From the NCBI GenBank assembly GCA_045546135.1, contig JAZQCD010000004.1, positions 60,735-124,734 of the forward strand: a DNA stretch of 64,000 nt, given 5' to 3'. This stretch comes from RUG13409 sp045546135. Its GTDB lineage: Bacteria > Bacillota > Clostridia > Peptostreptococcales > Anaerovoracaceae. Both the position numbers and the translations under genes were made by a program. Numbering within the stretch: position 1 is the stretch's first letter; each line of letters starts with the position of its first letter. Shown piece by piece: positions 9,036 through 17,445 of the stretch. The notes below the pieces were generated by a model. It had not been told where the DNA came from. It saw only the letters and a list, made by a program, of their open reading frames with translations, and ran no database searches.

Positions 9036-10403
9036 TCAATCTAACGAAAGTGTCGTACTCCAATCAAACAGAAGGTGCGCCATATAGTGAGGAATCGTCA
9101 AAACCTCATTAAACTCATTTAGTTCGGCATCCTTGATCCGAATCAGTTTGGTTTTCCCATAATGTTCGGGATGCCTCATAACTGTTTTTGCGCTTTTTGT
9201 ATTTCCATCTTTTGCTTTGACTTCCAGGATCGTTGCCTCTCCGTGATAATTGATAACAAAGTCCAATTCCAGTCCAGTATCCTTTGCAAAATAGAAAAAC
9301 TTACCGCCTCTTTTGTACAAGGCATCTGCTATCAGAGCTTCGTAAAGCATGCCCTTCCCCATTCCGAGATCACCGGACAAAATTGCATCTGTCACACCAT
9401 CCTCAAGCATTCCGACAAACATACCAATGTCTGTAGTAAAAACTTTAAATTGGTTGGTGATCACATTGCCAGAAAGTGGCGTCGCAGGTACATCAAGGTT
9501 GTGGACTTTTATAATAATGCCCGTATCCTTCAGGTAATCCAGCGCATCCTTTCCTGCATCCTTTGCACCTTTTCCCTCTATCTTTGAAACTACATATCGT
9601 TTGTTTTCCTTTCCCAGAAATGCGGGGATCAAGGAGAATGCACTCCTGATTCGAGCCACTTCATTGGCGTTGAACAACGGTTTTTTATTCCTATCTCTCC
9701 TTCTGCCGAAATCATCCTGAAGATCCCTGGTTATTCTTCTTGTGATTTGAAGAGTCGTGTATATGTTATTGGTCTGAATATAGTTGCAGACTGCTTCCGG
9801 AAATCCTCCTACACAGAGATACTCTCTAAACAAAGAGGTAAAGGATCTATGCATAGATTTTGACAGGGCTTTACGAGATATAAAAGCTTCACGAATGTAA
9901 GACATTTCCTTGTCTCCAAATCCCTTGGCCCATAAAAATTCCTCAAAATCAAGAGTCCTCATATCAAATTCATCTGTACACCCTACAGGTTTAGGCGTGT
10001 CATCGGATACAACATATCCATTCACCCCCAAATAGGATCCTGTTGCAATAAAGTCGAAACGTTTCTCGTTTTGGACTGTCTTTAGCGACAGGAGAGCCCT
10101 TGGACATTCTTGCACTTCATCATATAGAAAGACCGTTGATTTTTCTACAATTACAGGCATAGGTATCTTTACGGACAGTTCTCTAATAATCGTGTCGATA
10201 TCCAGTTCTCCTTCAAAGACATCGATAAGATCCGGTCTATCCCAAAAATTGAGGTAGACCACGACTTCATAATTATTCTCTGCGAACTGCTTAACCGAGT
10301 GAGTTTTACCGGACTGCCTAATTCCCCGAATCAAGGCTGGCTTGTGCATAGAATCCTCTTTCCACGTTCTAAGCCAATCATCAATATGTCTTCTTAATTC
10401 CAT
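9036..10403 (-). CDS. AAA_14 / DUF4143 ATPase
   Basis: 455 residues from the ATG at 10403, which has AGAGAGG 8 nt upstream. A longer frame begins with TTG inside the upstream repeat array and is unlikely to be translated. Walker A is GIRQSGKT (about 27-34), Walker B is VFLYDEVQ (Asp95, Glu96), then the family's SLKTVQ and FIATGSYLG elements. The C-terminal DUF4143 half ends in LDFVI followed by ILEVKAK, the Asp and Glu-x-Lys pattern of a nuclease-like fold. Proteins of this family are common stand-alone accessory genes whose task is not settled; this one stands alone. Regulation is probably through the three 17-nt repeats in its promoter. Confidence 0.85.
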   Translation of the reverse strand: MELRRHIDDWLRTWKEDSMHKPALIRGIRQSGKTHSVKQFAENNYEVVVYLNFWDRPDLIDVFEGELDIDTIIRELSVKIPMPVIVEKSTVFLYDEVQECPRALLSLKTVQNEKRFDFIATGSYLGVNGYVVSDDTPKPVGCTDEFDMRTLDFEEFLWAKGFGDKEMSYIREAFISRKALSKSMHRSFTSLFREYLCVGGFPEAVCNYIQTNNIYTTLQITRRITRDLQDDFGRRRDRNKKPLFNANEVARIRSAFSLIPAFLGKENKRYVVSKIEGKGAKDAGKDALDYLKDTGIIIKVHNLDVPATPLSGNVITNQFKVFTTDIGMFVGMLEDGVTDAILSGDLGMGKGMLYEALIADALYKRGGKFFYFAKDTGLELDFVINYHGEATILEVKAKDGNTKSAKTVMRHPEHYGKTKLIRIKDAELNEFNEVLTIPHYMAHLLFDWSTTLSLD

Positions 10404-10426
10404 ATATGTCATCCTCTCTTGCATAC

Positions 10427-10455
10427 ATGTTACAATAAATTTCGGAAAATTCCAA
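10427..10455 (-). promoter_or_regulatory. promoter of the AAA_14 gene
   Basis: TTGGAA (10450-10455), 17 bp, TAACAT (10427-10432) on the minus strand. The predicted start at about 10420 gives a 17-nt leader that holds the ribosome site. The -35 box lies inside the first copy of the 17-nt repeat, so a protein bound to the repeats would cover it. Confidence 0.5.
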
Positions 10456-10555
10456 GCGAGTTTCTTTAATAAATCGGAAAATACCAAGCGACATTTGTCA
10501 TATTTTCGGAAAATACCAAGCGACTTTAACTATACCTTCAGAAAATTTGTAGCAG
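10443..10555 (-). repeat. phased direct repeats, 17 nt with 32-bp period
   Basis: Minus-strand unit TCGCTTGGTATTTTCCG. Copies lie at 10443-10459 (one difference), 10475-10491 and 10507-10523, each exactly 32 bp apart with 15-nt unrelated spacers. A degraded fourth copy sits in register at 10539-10555 (about 10 of 17 bases). Thirty-two bp is about three helical turns, so all copies face one side of the DNA. An opposite-strand partial copy, AATTTTCCGAA, is at 9021-9031 just past the gene's stop. Confidence 0.85.
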
Positions 10556-10633
10556 TCAAGAAAAGTAGAAGTATATAAGATCATAGGAAACTATGGGAAG
10601 TATTCATCCCTTGGGTTTTATAATGATTATTTG

Positions 10634-11378
10634 TCAGGCGGCGTCTTCCATTTCATAAACATCGATGATGCGGTCATATTCATCTATGCTTTTTCTAGGA
10701 AGGTCCATGAAATCCTTTTCAGCGTAAAGACCATCTTCGTTTGCTTTTATGGCGGAAAAGCTCAATGCTGTATTTCCGGGAATATTCTCAAGGTCAAGAA
10801 GCCTTCGCATCTTCACTGTATTCGGGAGATACATAGGTAAGACAGGGATTGAATACAGGGTCCATCTTGTCATATTCGCCCTGAACTTCTATGGGCATAT
10901 TTGCTGTAGGAAGAAGACCTGATACAAAGTATTCAGCGGTTGCTATGGTGCGCTGCTTTGAATTTGCATAGATCCTGACTGCGCCATCTTCCGGATGATA
11001 ATTCTCAGGGAAAAGGCCTTCGCTTTCCAGCCACTTGCGGAAATACTGTCCCATCTCAGTTTCAAGTACACCGCCTCTTAAAGAAAGTTCACTGGCATTT
11101 GATGACCAGGGGAACCACTCGTGAGGAGTTATGGTCTCAAGTACAGAACCTTTTCCGCTCATAGGAGAACGTATATTGTGGCGGCTGAATATCACTACCT
11201 GCTCAAGTTCATAACCATCTCTGTGAAGACTCTCAAAGACAAGATCCTCTGCAGGGTCTGTATCTGCTTCCTTTGGTTTGAGAGGAAATACACCCGATGC
11301 AAAAAGACATTGGACTGCAAGAACGCAGACCAGAAGTATCGAAGCTATTATGAGTCATGTTTTGCTTTTTAAATTCAT
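10634..11378 (-). pseudogene. broken histidine acid phosphatase
   Basis: The frame from ATG 11378 has an AAAGGAT ribosome site and would encode a membrane or signal segment (LIIASILLVCVLAVQCLF), then the motif RHNIRSP. That matches the RHxxRxP active-site signature of the histidine acid phosphatase and phytase branch. A TGA at 11355-11357 (codon 8) stops it. A second lesion near 10800 shifts the frame: sense continues as LDLENIPGNTALSFSAIKA in another frame and ends at 10634. Members of this family are usually about 400 residues; here only about 250 codons are recognisable, so the C-terminal half with the second catalytic His-Asp motif is gone. It lies just downstream of dinB. Confidence 0.75.
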
Positions 11379-11394
11379 ATATATTGTGATCCTT

Positions 11395-12645
11395 TCATAG
11401 GTCTTTTATCTGTCGCCCTGCACCCTCCTTTGGATAGTGTTTTCTCATGTACTCTATGGTCCTGTGAAGGACAGTGCCGGAATATATCTTATCGAGGTTT
11501 GATGCAAAATCGAGTTTATACTTTTCCTTAAGCTCAGCAAGCCTTATTTCTATGAGCTTTTCATGCTCTTTGTCTTTCTCATCCAGGATATCGTCAAAGC
11601 TCAGCTGCCACTGCTCTTCATCTGTCAGATTGTATATGCTCGCTCCAATGAGGCGTATGGGCTTGTCCTCTGTCTTTTCAAGGAGCCTTATTGCTTCCTC
11701 ATATATGACTGCAGCCGAGTCCACATGGTCCATAGCCTGGGACCTTGATATGCTCCTCATATCTTTGTAGGTAAGCTTAAGCGATACCCCTCTTCCGTGA
11801 AGGCCCACTCTCCTTGCTCTGTTATCTACGCATAAAGCAAGGAGAAAGAGCACGTCCTTCATAAGGTCTCTGTTTGAAACATCTTCCTGGAAGGTAACTT
11901 CCCTTCCTATGGATTTGGCGTCTTCAGCCCTGTAGGGGGTGACCTTTCTGTCATCTATACCAAAGGCTATCTGAGTGATCCATTCTCCCGGCTTGCCAAG
12001 GAGCTTTATGACATCATCTTTTCTTTCCTGTATGTCTCTTACCTTGTATATGCCGGCTGCATGAAGCTTTTCTGCAGTCTTTTCTCCAACTGTATACAGG
12101 ACCTTCACGTCCCTGTCTATGATGAGGTCCACAAAGTCCTGGGGAGTCCTTATCTCGAAATATCCGTTAGGCTTCTTTTCTTCGCTTGCAGTCTTTGCTG
12201 CAGTCTTTGAATATGCTACGCCGACAGAACAGCTGAGCCTTAATTCTTCTCTTGTGCGCTTCTTTATGAGGGCGGCGAACTCCCCGGCACCTTCAAACGT
12301 CTTTGCCTTTTCCGTAACATCGAGGTATGCTTCGTCAAGGGCAACATATTCTGATGCCGTCGCATAGGTATTCCAGATATCGTGGAGCTGGGCAGATACT
12401 CTTCTGTACTTCTCGAAGTCCGGGTGTTTGTAGATCCCCTTTGGACAGAGTCTGTACGCTTCTTTTATATTCATGCCTGAATGGACGCCGTATTTTCTTG
12501 CCTCGTAGCTGCAGGTTGCGACCACTCCTCTTTCGTTTGGCATTGATCCTATGATAAGAGCTTTTCCACGCAAAGAAGGATCATCCCTCATCTCAACGGA
12601 GGCATAAAAAGCATCCATATCCACATGTATGATTATCTGATCCAT
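11395..12645 (-). CDS. dinB: DNA polymerase IV (Y family)
   Basis: 416 residues. The N-terminal HVDMDAFYASVE holds the first catalytic Asp pair, SCSVGVAYSKTAAKTASE is the palm and fingers signature, and YVALDEAYLDVT holds the further acidic residues. Next come a helix-hairpin-helix thumb (VGEKTAEKLHAAGI) and the little-finger domain (SIGREVTFQEDV). Pol IV copies damaged DNA past lesions. The C-terminus is somewhat longer than in short DinB proteins and lacks an obvious QLSLF clamp motif, although QLSFDDIL at about 350 is a plausible beta-clamp contact. No clear LexA box was seen upstream. Confidence 0.93.
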   Translation of the reverse strand: MDQIIIHVDMDAFYASVEMRDDPSLRGKALIIGSMPNERGVVATCSYEARKYGVHSGMNIKEAYRLCPKGIYKHPDFEKYRRVSAQLHDIWNTYATASEYVALDEAYLDVTEKAKTFEGAGEFAALIKKRTREELRLSCSVGVAYSKTAAKTASEEKKPNGYFEIRTPQDFVDLIIDRDVKVLYTVGEKTAEKLHAAGIYKVRDIQERKDDVIKLLGKPGEWITQIAFGIDDRKVTPYRAEDAKSIGREVTFQEDVSNRDLMKDVLFLLALCVDNRARRVGLHGRGVSLKLTYKDMRSISRSQAMDHVDSAAVIYEEAIRLLEKTEDKPIRLIGASIYNLTDEEQWQLSFDDILDEKDKEHEKLIEIRLAELKEKYKLDFASNLDKIYSGTVLHRTIEYMRKHYPKEGAGRQIKDL

Positions 12646-12733
12646 GAAACAAAAGACACCGTAGCAAAAAGTATATTATCAACGATCCTGATTATCGGAC
12701 CTTTCTCTAAATGAGTTTTTATATGTTGAAGTT

Positions 12734-12771
12734 GTGAAACCTCACGCGACTTCAGTCGTGTGAGGTTTCAC
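12734..12771. other. strong 17-bp hairpin without a T-run
   Basis: Arms 12734-12750 and 12755-12771 around a TTCA tetraloop pair over 17 bp with one wobble. No T-run follows on either strand. It lies between the YD-repeat gene's stop and the dinB start and may act as a 3'-end stabiliser, a weak terminator or a REP-like element. Confidence 0.6.
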
Positions 12772-12788
12772 AGGCATGATTTTTCCTT

Positions 12789-13433
12789 TTACCTTCCGGT
12801 GGAGACCAGATTGCCCTCGCCGTCGTAGCGTTCGGACCTGGTCCTGTTGCCCTCTTGGTTGAAGTAGTATCTGTAGCTGTAAATAGCCTTGCCGGCTGCG
12901 TCGTAGCTGGTATATTCGGACACTTTTCCGAAACTGTTGTAGGTATAGCGCTCGCAGTGCAGCAGATCACGGTTTTCGTCTTCGGTCCTGCTTTCCAGGA
13001 GCAGTCCGTCCTCTCCGTATTCGTTCACGGTATATACGGGCATGCTGTCCGGCCATACTTCAAAATACTTGGAGACAGCAAGTCTTCCTTCTTCATCGTA
13101 GCTGTTGAACGTCTTGTTGGAGGCTATGCTGCCTGCTCCGAAATGAGTCTTTTCTATGATCCTGTTTTCATCGTCGTAAACGAACGCGGCCTTCATAAGA
13201 GTACCGTCATTGAATACGAACCAGGTACCTTCCGTATTGTTTCCTCTTTCATCGTAGGCGTATTCGAAAGATGCCGTTTCGTTTCCCCGTCCGTCGTAGC
13301 TCGTCTTACGTACTATACGGCCATCTTTCCATTCGTTCTCATGGGTGAATATGAGTTCCCCCTTATCATCATAGCGCATTTCCTTTATGACGTTTCCGTC
13401 GCTGTCTCGCTCTACAACGTTTTTACCGCTCAT
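12789..13433 (-). CDS. YD-repeat protein
   Basis: 214 residues from ATG 13433, with AAAGGAG 7 nt upstream. The whole chain is made of RHS/YD-like repeats: YDDKGELIF, YDGRGNETASFEY, YDERGNN, YDDENRIIEKT, YDEEGRL, YGEDGLLLESR, YDAAGKAIYSY, YDGEGNLVSTGR. There is no signal peptide, no TM segment and no toxin-like tail. YD repeats build beta shells around carried toxins or bind carbohydrate, but a short, repeat-only cytoplasmic protein could be a remnant, an orphan immunity-linked gene or a scaffold. It lies just downstream of the decayed MFS gene and probably shared its transcript. Confidence 0.75.
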   Translation of the reverse strand: MSGKNVVERDSDGNVIKEMRYDDKGELIFTHENEWKDGRIVRKTSYDGRGNETASFEYAYDERGNNTEGTWFVFNDGTLMKAAFVYDDENRIIEKTHFGAGSIASNKTFNSYDEEGRLAVSKYFEVWPDSMPVYTVNEYGEDGLLLESRTEDENRDLLHCERYTYNSFGKVSEYTSYDAAGKAIYSYRYYFNQEGNRTRSERYDGEGNLVSTGR

Positions 13434-13469
13434 AGAAAAGCTCCTTTCTCCCCTGTTCCTGGGGCTTCA

Positions 13470-13752
13470 TTACTTCTTTTTTTCCGTCTTTATAGTCGCG
13501 GCGTAGGCGCTGTTACAAAGGCCCAGCACCGCGGAAAGCATAAACAGGGTCTCTATACCCAAAGCCTGCCATATCCATCCTCCTGAAAAACTCCGTGACT
13601 CCCCGGCCCAATTCTCCCATGGCGACTATCTCGGCAAGGTAATTGTCCAGTATTCCTTTGTAAAGGCCGTAGGCCAGCCCGAAGGTCGCGACGGAAAGGA
13701 AAAAGGCCTTCCATCCCGATCCGGATTTGAAAACTTCACTGTAGCGGCTCAT
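13470..13752 (-). pseudogene. MFS transporter with internal deletion
   Basis: From ATG 13752 (AGGAG site 8 nt upstream) the first 60 or so codons (SGWKAFFLSVATFGLAYGLY, then AEIVAMGELGRGVTEFF) match the beginning of a major facilitator transporter. Directly after EFFR, sense moves to the next frame, GGWIWQALGIETLFMLSAVL, and ends with KTEKKK at a TAA at 13470-13472. That looks like the last helix and tail of such a transporter. About 300 residues of the middle are missing and the junction is out of frame. The ribosome site is intact, so a short peptide could still be made. Confidence 0.7.
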
Positions 13753-13836
13753 ATATATAACTCCTGACAGTTAATATATCACTACGGCGGGCAGTATGGC
13801 AAATTTGAAATTTACCGACCCTTCCGGTGATGCAAA

Positions 13837-13875
13837 AAGCCCCTTACTCAGGACCTGGATCTTAAGAAAGGGGCT
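13837..13875 (-). terminator. terminator after the membrane hydrolase gene
   Basis: Arms AAGCCCCTT (13837-13845) and AAGGGGCT (13868-13875), followed on the minus strand by TTTTT. It ends the transcript of 13911-15941. Confidence 0.75.
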
Positions 13876-13910
13876 GATCGTTATGTTACTGCCTTGACGG
13901 CCTCGCTAAA

Positions 13911-15941
13911 CTAGAACGGCTTTGCCGTTACCATCGTGTTGGCGAGGGTCATTGTTGTCATGAGAAGCGCGTTGAGCACGGCCGGCATCCAGATATTGCC
14001 CGTTCTCTTGTACAGAGCTCTGGATATTATGGCTGCGATGGTGAGCGTAGGCACCATGGCGATGATCATGATTCCGGAAAGCGCGCTGCCGGGAATCATA
14101 GCGACACCCTTTGAGAAAAGTATTCCGTACTGGCATACTGTCCACAGGAAAGCTCCGCCTGCATTGAGAGCTATGGCAAGGAGATATCCCTTTGCTCCCT
14201 GGGCCTTCTCCGTGTTGGTGTTTACGGTAATGGATACTGTAGACACTACGTAGAAGAGAAGGAAGGTGGGCAGATAACGGAGTATCGCTCCCGCAAGGTT
14301 CGCATCAAAGGTCTTGAATGCAAAGGTCCAGATCCTGAAGTCTGCTTTGAAAATTGCATCCATAAGGAAGAGGAGGCAGTAAGATACCGCATAGGTAAGC
14401 AGTGCCGCGCAGATCGAAGCGATGATGGTCACCGGCTTGAATACGAGTCCGTAGGTGGAGAGCTTTGCTCCTGCCTTTGCCTTGATGCAGATGAACACGA
14501 GGCTCATCACTACCATGGACATGGCAGCGCAGGCTATGGTCCAGTAAGCTATGCTGTTGATACCTATAGCTGTGAACACGCCGCTGTCTCCGTAGAAGTC
14601 CTTCTTTGCGATGAGAGCAAGAAGTCCGCCGGCAAGGGCCATGCAGCAGCCGCCAGCCGCTATACTGCTCTTTTTAACGAGACCTGCAACGAAGGCTACG
14701 AGTCCGCAGCCGACAGCAGCGAGTCCTGCATAGAAGAGTATCATGACTGTGGGGCTTCCGGCTCCGCCGTCCATGAGAGGCGAGAAGAATATGGCCGGAA
14801 GGAGTATGGCGCATATGGTGATGAGTATGCCTGCGATCTTGGCTCTGCCCTTTGCTGCGGGCTGTACTTCAAGTTCGCCGCTCTTAGCGAGTTTGAAGAA
14901 CGGAAGCTCGATGATGAGGAGTCCTATTCCAATGATGAAGAATACGAAGCCTACAAGAGCTACGCACTCTGAGAGTTCTTTGAACTGCCATACCTGCTTG
15001 TTTGCGGGTATGTCGTTGAGATATGAGGAATAATCCTTGAATGCCGTCATATAGAATTCTACGGCATATCCCGTGGTGGTCTTTGAGAAGTGGTTCCAGG
15101 GATGGGTCTCCTTAGGTTCGTAGACTATACGTCTGCCTCCGTCGGAAGTATTGTACCAGGTGTTTTCCTTTGCAGATGTCTGCTGAAGGAAGGTAAGGCC
15201 TTCCGGCGTAGATACATAATCTTTGTATCTTACGGTACCGCCTTCGACAGCAGGATCGTTGAAGAAGAATTCGTCGTAGTGAGCTGCGACTTTACCAAGA
15301 GTGCGTCCGCCGCCGAGGGCATCTGCCGTGGCTGCGTCGAAGCCTATGATAGCAGTGTAGGAGAAGTCTGCGCCTTCGGTAAGGCTGGCCATGACCTTCC
15401 TTACGCCTGTGCTAGCAAACTGCAGTTCATCCATACATACAGCCGCTGCGGAAGAGAATCCTCCCATGGAGTGTCCTGTTATACCGATGACACCGTTGCC
15501 CTTGGCATCCTTGAGAACGTAGGGCTGATCGTACATGTACTGAACGGCGTCGTTCATGGAGTGCATCCAGAACGGGAGCCAGAGTCCGAAGAAGCTGGTG
15601 TCGCTGTAGTTGGCAGGATCGATGGTGGAGTGGCCGTGATCGTACTGATCGAGAGCCAGGACCACGAAGCCTCTTCTGGAGAGTTCGATGGCGTTAGCAT
15701 CCTGCATTTCCGCTGAGTTGAGATAACCGTGAGTCACGATGATCGTTGGCTTTGGGTTGCTCTCGGATGCGTCCTTGGGCATGTAAAGAAGACCGCTGAG
15801 TTCGCCGTGTGCAGCGTCGAACTTGATACGGTTCACCTTCACGCCGTTGCTGCCGTTGAAAAGGCTGGCGCAGAAGCTTCCGAGAAGGACCAGGATAAGC
15901 CCTATGCAAAGGACTTTGGTCACATTCTTACTTACCTTCAA
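13911..15941 (-). CDS. membrane-anchored alpha/beta hydrolase with polytopic C-terminal domain
   Basis: 676 residues. An N-terminal anchor (about 8-28) is followed by an alpha/beta-hydrolase domain (about 45-320): IIVTHGYLNSAEM gives the oxyanion region, LALDQYDHGHS follows, and GITGHSMGGFSSA carries the nucleophile Ser. About 330-676 is a polytopic membrane part with roughly eight to ten helices. The order implies an extracytoplasmic hydrolase domain, assuming the N-terminal helix enters the membrane with its C-side out. AGGAGG lies 8 nt before the start. A 27-bp palindrome sits between it and the divergent MarR gene, so repression by that MarR is likely. The substrate is unknown; lipids or drug esters are guesses. 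Confidence 0.8.
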   Translation of the reverse strand: MKVSKNVTKVLCIGLILVLLGSFCASLFNGSNGVKVNRIKFDAAHGELSGLLYMPKDASESNPKPTIIVTHGYLNSAEMQDANAIELSRRGFVVLALDQYDHGHSTIDPANYSDTSFFGLWLPFWMHSMNDAVQYMYDQPYVLKDAKGNGVIGITGHSMGGFSSAAAVCMDELQFASTGVRKVMASLTEGADFSYTAIIGFDAATADALGGGRTLGKVAAHYDEFFFNDPAVEGGTVRYKDYVSTPEGLTFLQQTSAKENTWYNTSDGGRRIVYEPKETHPWNHFSKTTTGYAVEFYMTAFKDYSSYLNDIPANKQVWQFKELSECVALVGFVFFIIGIGLLIIELPFFKLAKSGELEVQPAAKGRAKIAGILITICAILLPAIFFSPLMDGGAGSPTVMILFYAGLAAVGCGLVAFVAGLVKKSSIAAGGCCMALAGGLLALIAKKDFYGDSGVFTAIGINSIAYWTIACAAMSMVVMSLVFICIKAKAGAKLSTYGLVFKPVTIIASICAALLTYAVSYCLLFLMDAIFKADFRIWTFAFKTFDANLAGAILRYLPTFLLFYVVSTVSITVNTNTEKAQGAKGYLLAIALNAGGAFLWTVCQYGILFSKGVAMIPGSALSGIMIIAMVPTLTIAAIISRALYKRTGNIWMPAVLNALLMTTMTLANTMVTAKPF

Positions 15942-15979
15942 TTTTTGTTCCTCCTAAAAAGTAACCTGAGAAAATATAA

Positions 15980-16006
15980 AATATTGTTTCCATTGGAAAC
16001 AATATT
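15980..16006. promoter_or_regulatory. 27-bp palindromic MarR operator between divergent promoters
   Basis: AATATTGTTTCCA (15980-15992), a central T, and TGGAAACAATATT (15994-16006) form a perfect palindrome. It supplies TTGTTT -35-like boxes for both directions: minus strand toward the hydrolase, and plus strand with TATGAT 16 bp on toward marR. Binding would shut both promoters. Confidence 0.8.
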
Positions 16007-16115
16007 ATGATACGATGCTTTTCAAAGAAAAGCAAGCAAAACACAGAAATGACATTTATATGGCATTCTTTTCTGGTATAATCGAACAAACCTAAAACAA
16101 AAGGAGCAGAAATAT

Positions 16116-16574
16116 ATGAAACTTGAATGGATGGGCGAATACAGAGACATAGTGGAAGCCCTCATACATTACTGCAACAGATACTCGGCAGCGTACAAAG
16201 CTGAAAAGATGGAACTTTTCGGAACAAACTTTTCCTTCGCTCAGATACAGGTCCTTGAGTACCTGCTTGAAAACGAGGACTATCACCAGAACATGTCTCA
16301 GATCGCAGAAAGGCTGGGTATATCGAGAAGCAATTTCACGAAGATCGTAAACAGACTGGAAGCCAAAGGCCTGGTCGAAAAACAGCCTGTAGAAAAGAAC
16401 CGCAAAGAACTTAAAGTCTGCGTAAACGAAAAAGGAAGGAAACTGTACAGCGAATATTCCAGCCAGATCCTCGAGAAACACTTTTCGTTCATGTTCGATG
16501 CCCTTAAGGAAATACCGGATGAATACAGAGATGCTATCAGCAGGGCTCTCCGGACGCCCTTCATAGCACAGTGA
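16116..16574 (+). CDS. MarR-family transcriptional regulator
   Basis: 152 residues. The winged helix runs from about residue 45 to 110: FAQIQVLEYLLENEDYHQNM, then SQIAERLGISRSNFTKIVNR as the recognition helix region, and KNRKELKVCVNEKGRKLY as the wing. These are typical MarR elements. AAAGGAGC lies about 9 nt before the ATG. It is divergent from the membrane hydrolase across a perfect palindrome and is followed by its own terminator, so it most likely controls itself and the hydrolase. The ligand cannot be read from the sequence. Confidence 0.9.
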   Translation: MKLEWMGEYRDIVEALIHYCNRYSAAYKAEKMELFGTNFSFAQIQVLEYLLENEDYHQNMSQIAERLGISRSNFTKIVNRLEAKGLVEKQPVEKNRKELKVCVNEKGRKLYSEYSSQILEKHFSFMFDALKEIPDEYRDAISRALRTPFIAQ

Positions 16575-16591
16575 AAAATACATCGCATATC

Positions 16592-16628
16592 AAAAGACTG
16601 CCGGGATATTTCCTTAGGCAGTCTTTTT
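16592..16628 (+). terminator. terminator of the MarR gene
   Basis: AAAAGACTGCC (16592-16602) pairs with GGCAGTCTTTTT (16617-16628) and runs into T on the plus strand. Confidence 0.85.
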
Positions 16629-16641
16629 GTTATCGGAAAAC

Positions 16642-16680
16642 AAAAAACACCGGCCGCATGGTAAAACGACCGGTTTTTTT
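16642..16680 (-). terminator. bidirectional terminator, ends the lipoprotein gene
   Basis: ACCGGCCG (16649-16656) pairs with CGACCGGT (16667-16674) with one mismatch. It is flanked by TTTTTT on both strands: on the minus strand it ends 16689-17339, on the plus strand it backs up the MarR terminator. Confidence 0.75.
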
Positions 16681-16688
16681 CTCTTAGC

Positions 16689-17339
16689 CTATTTGCTTTC
16701 GAATACCGCTGTGAACTGGATGTCCGCATCGATATCAACAGTGAACTGTATATCGGTGGTGAAATCCGCGCCGTCTTTGAGCCATTTGACGAAATGATAA
16801 TCATCATCGTACTCATAAGCCGTTATGGTGTAGGTGACGTCGTCATCAAAGATGGCGATGCTTGCCCATTGATAAGGCTCGTCCTTGCTGTACGCGGGAG
16901 TCTCGGTTCCCTTGGCATAAGCTACGCCGCCCATGCCTTCCGTGTTGAGGGTCACTTTGAATCTTGCTTCCGGCATCTTGTAAGGAAAGAGATGATATTC
17001 CTCTCCGCCCTTCATTTGAACGAGCACTCCGTCCTCGCCCTCTTCCTTGACTGTGACCGTGACTTCTCCGCCGGTCGCAAGAGAAGTGAGAGTTCCCTGA
17101 AGGCTGTCCTTCTTGACTTCAGCCATGCCTCCGAAGGAATCTTCCATAGCATCTTCACCCACCATTAAACCGACGTACCAGCCGGGATCTGTCACGTCCT
17201 CCATATACGTGATGGACAGCATATGACCGGCCTCATCGCTGAAATATCCTGAACGGGTCCACTCTCCGCTTTCCTTTCCGCATGCTGCCATGGCAAAAAC
17301 CATGATCATACACAGAACAATGCTTAATACTTTTTTCAT
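16689..17339 (-). CDS. lipoprotein with InlB-B-like C-terminal repeat
   Basis: 216 residues from ATG 17339; the frame is open further upstream but the signal begins here. MKKVLSIVLCMIMVFAMAAC is a lipoprotein signal with Cys20 as the modified residue, followed by GKES. The middle holds beta-strand-rich sequence. The last 45 residues (YTITAYEYDDDYHFVKWL, DIQFTVDIDADIQFTAVFE) look like the divergent InlB B-repeat / Flg_new type found in surface proteins. It is expected on the outer face of the membrane. It is a single gene with a terminator behind it. Function unknown. Confidence 0.75.
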   Translation of the reverse strand: MKKVLSIVLCMIMVFAMAACGKESGEWTRSGYFSDEAGHMLSITYMEDVTDPGWYVGLMVGEDAMEDSFGGMAEVKKDSLQGTLTSLATGGEVTVTVKEEGEDGVLVQMKGGEEYHLFPYKMPEARFKVTLNTEGMGGVAYAKGTETPAYSKDEPYQWASIAIFDDDVTYTITAYEYDDDYHFVKWLKDGADFTTDIQFTVDIDADIQFTAVFESK

Positions 17340-17445
17340 ATAGATAACCTTACCTTTCTGTTTTTTCACGGTTACTGATAATACAACAAAATCGAGAGGT
17401 CTGCAAAGTTCTGCCTCTGTTGTTGTTTGATACCTGAATGGAAAA

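Noticed and set aside
10443..10523. CRISPR-like spacing of the 32-bp-period repeats
   Set aside because: Only three good copies, 17-nt repeats with 15-nt spacers and no cas gene; the array sits in a promoter.
16092..16583. Long antisense frame opposite the MarR gene
   Set aside because: It mirrors the codons of a clear MarR protein and has no family features.
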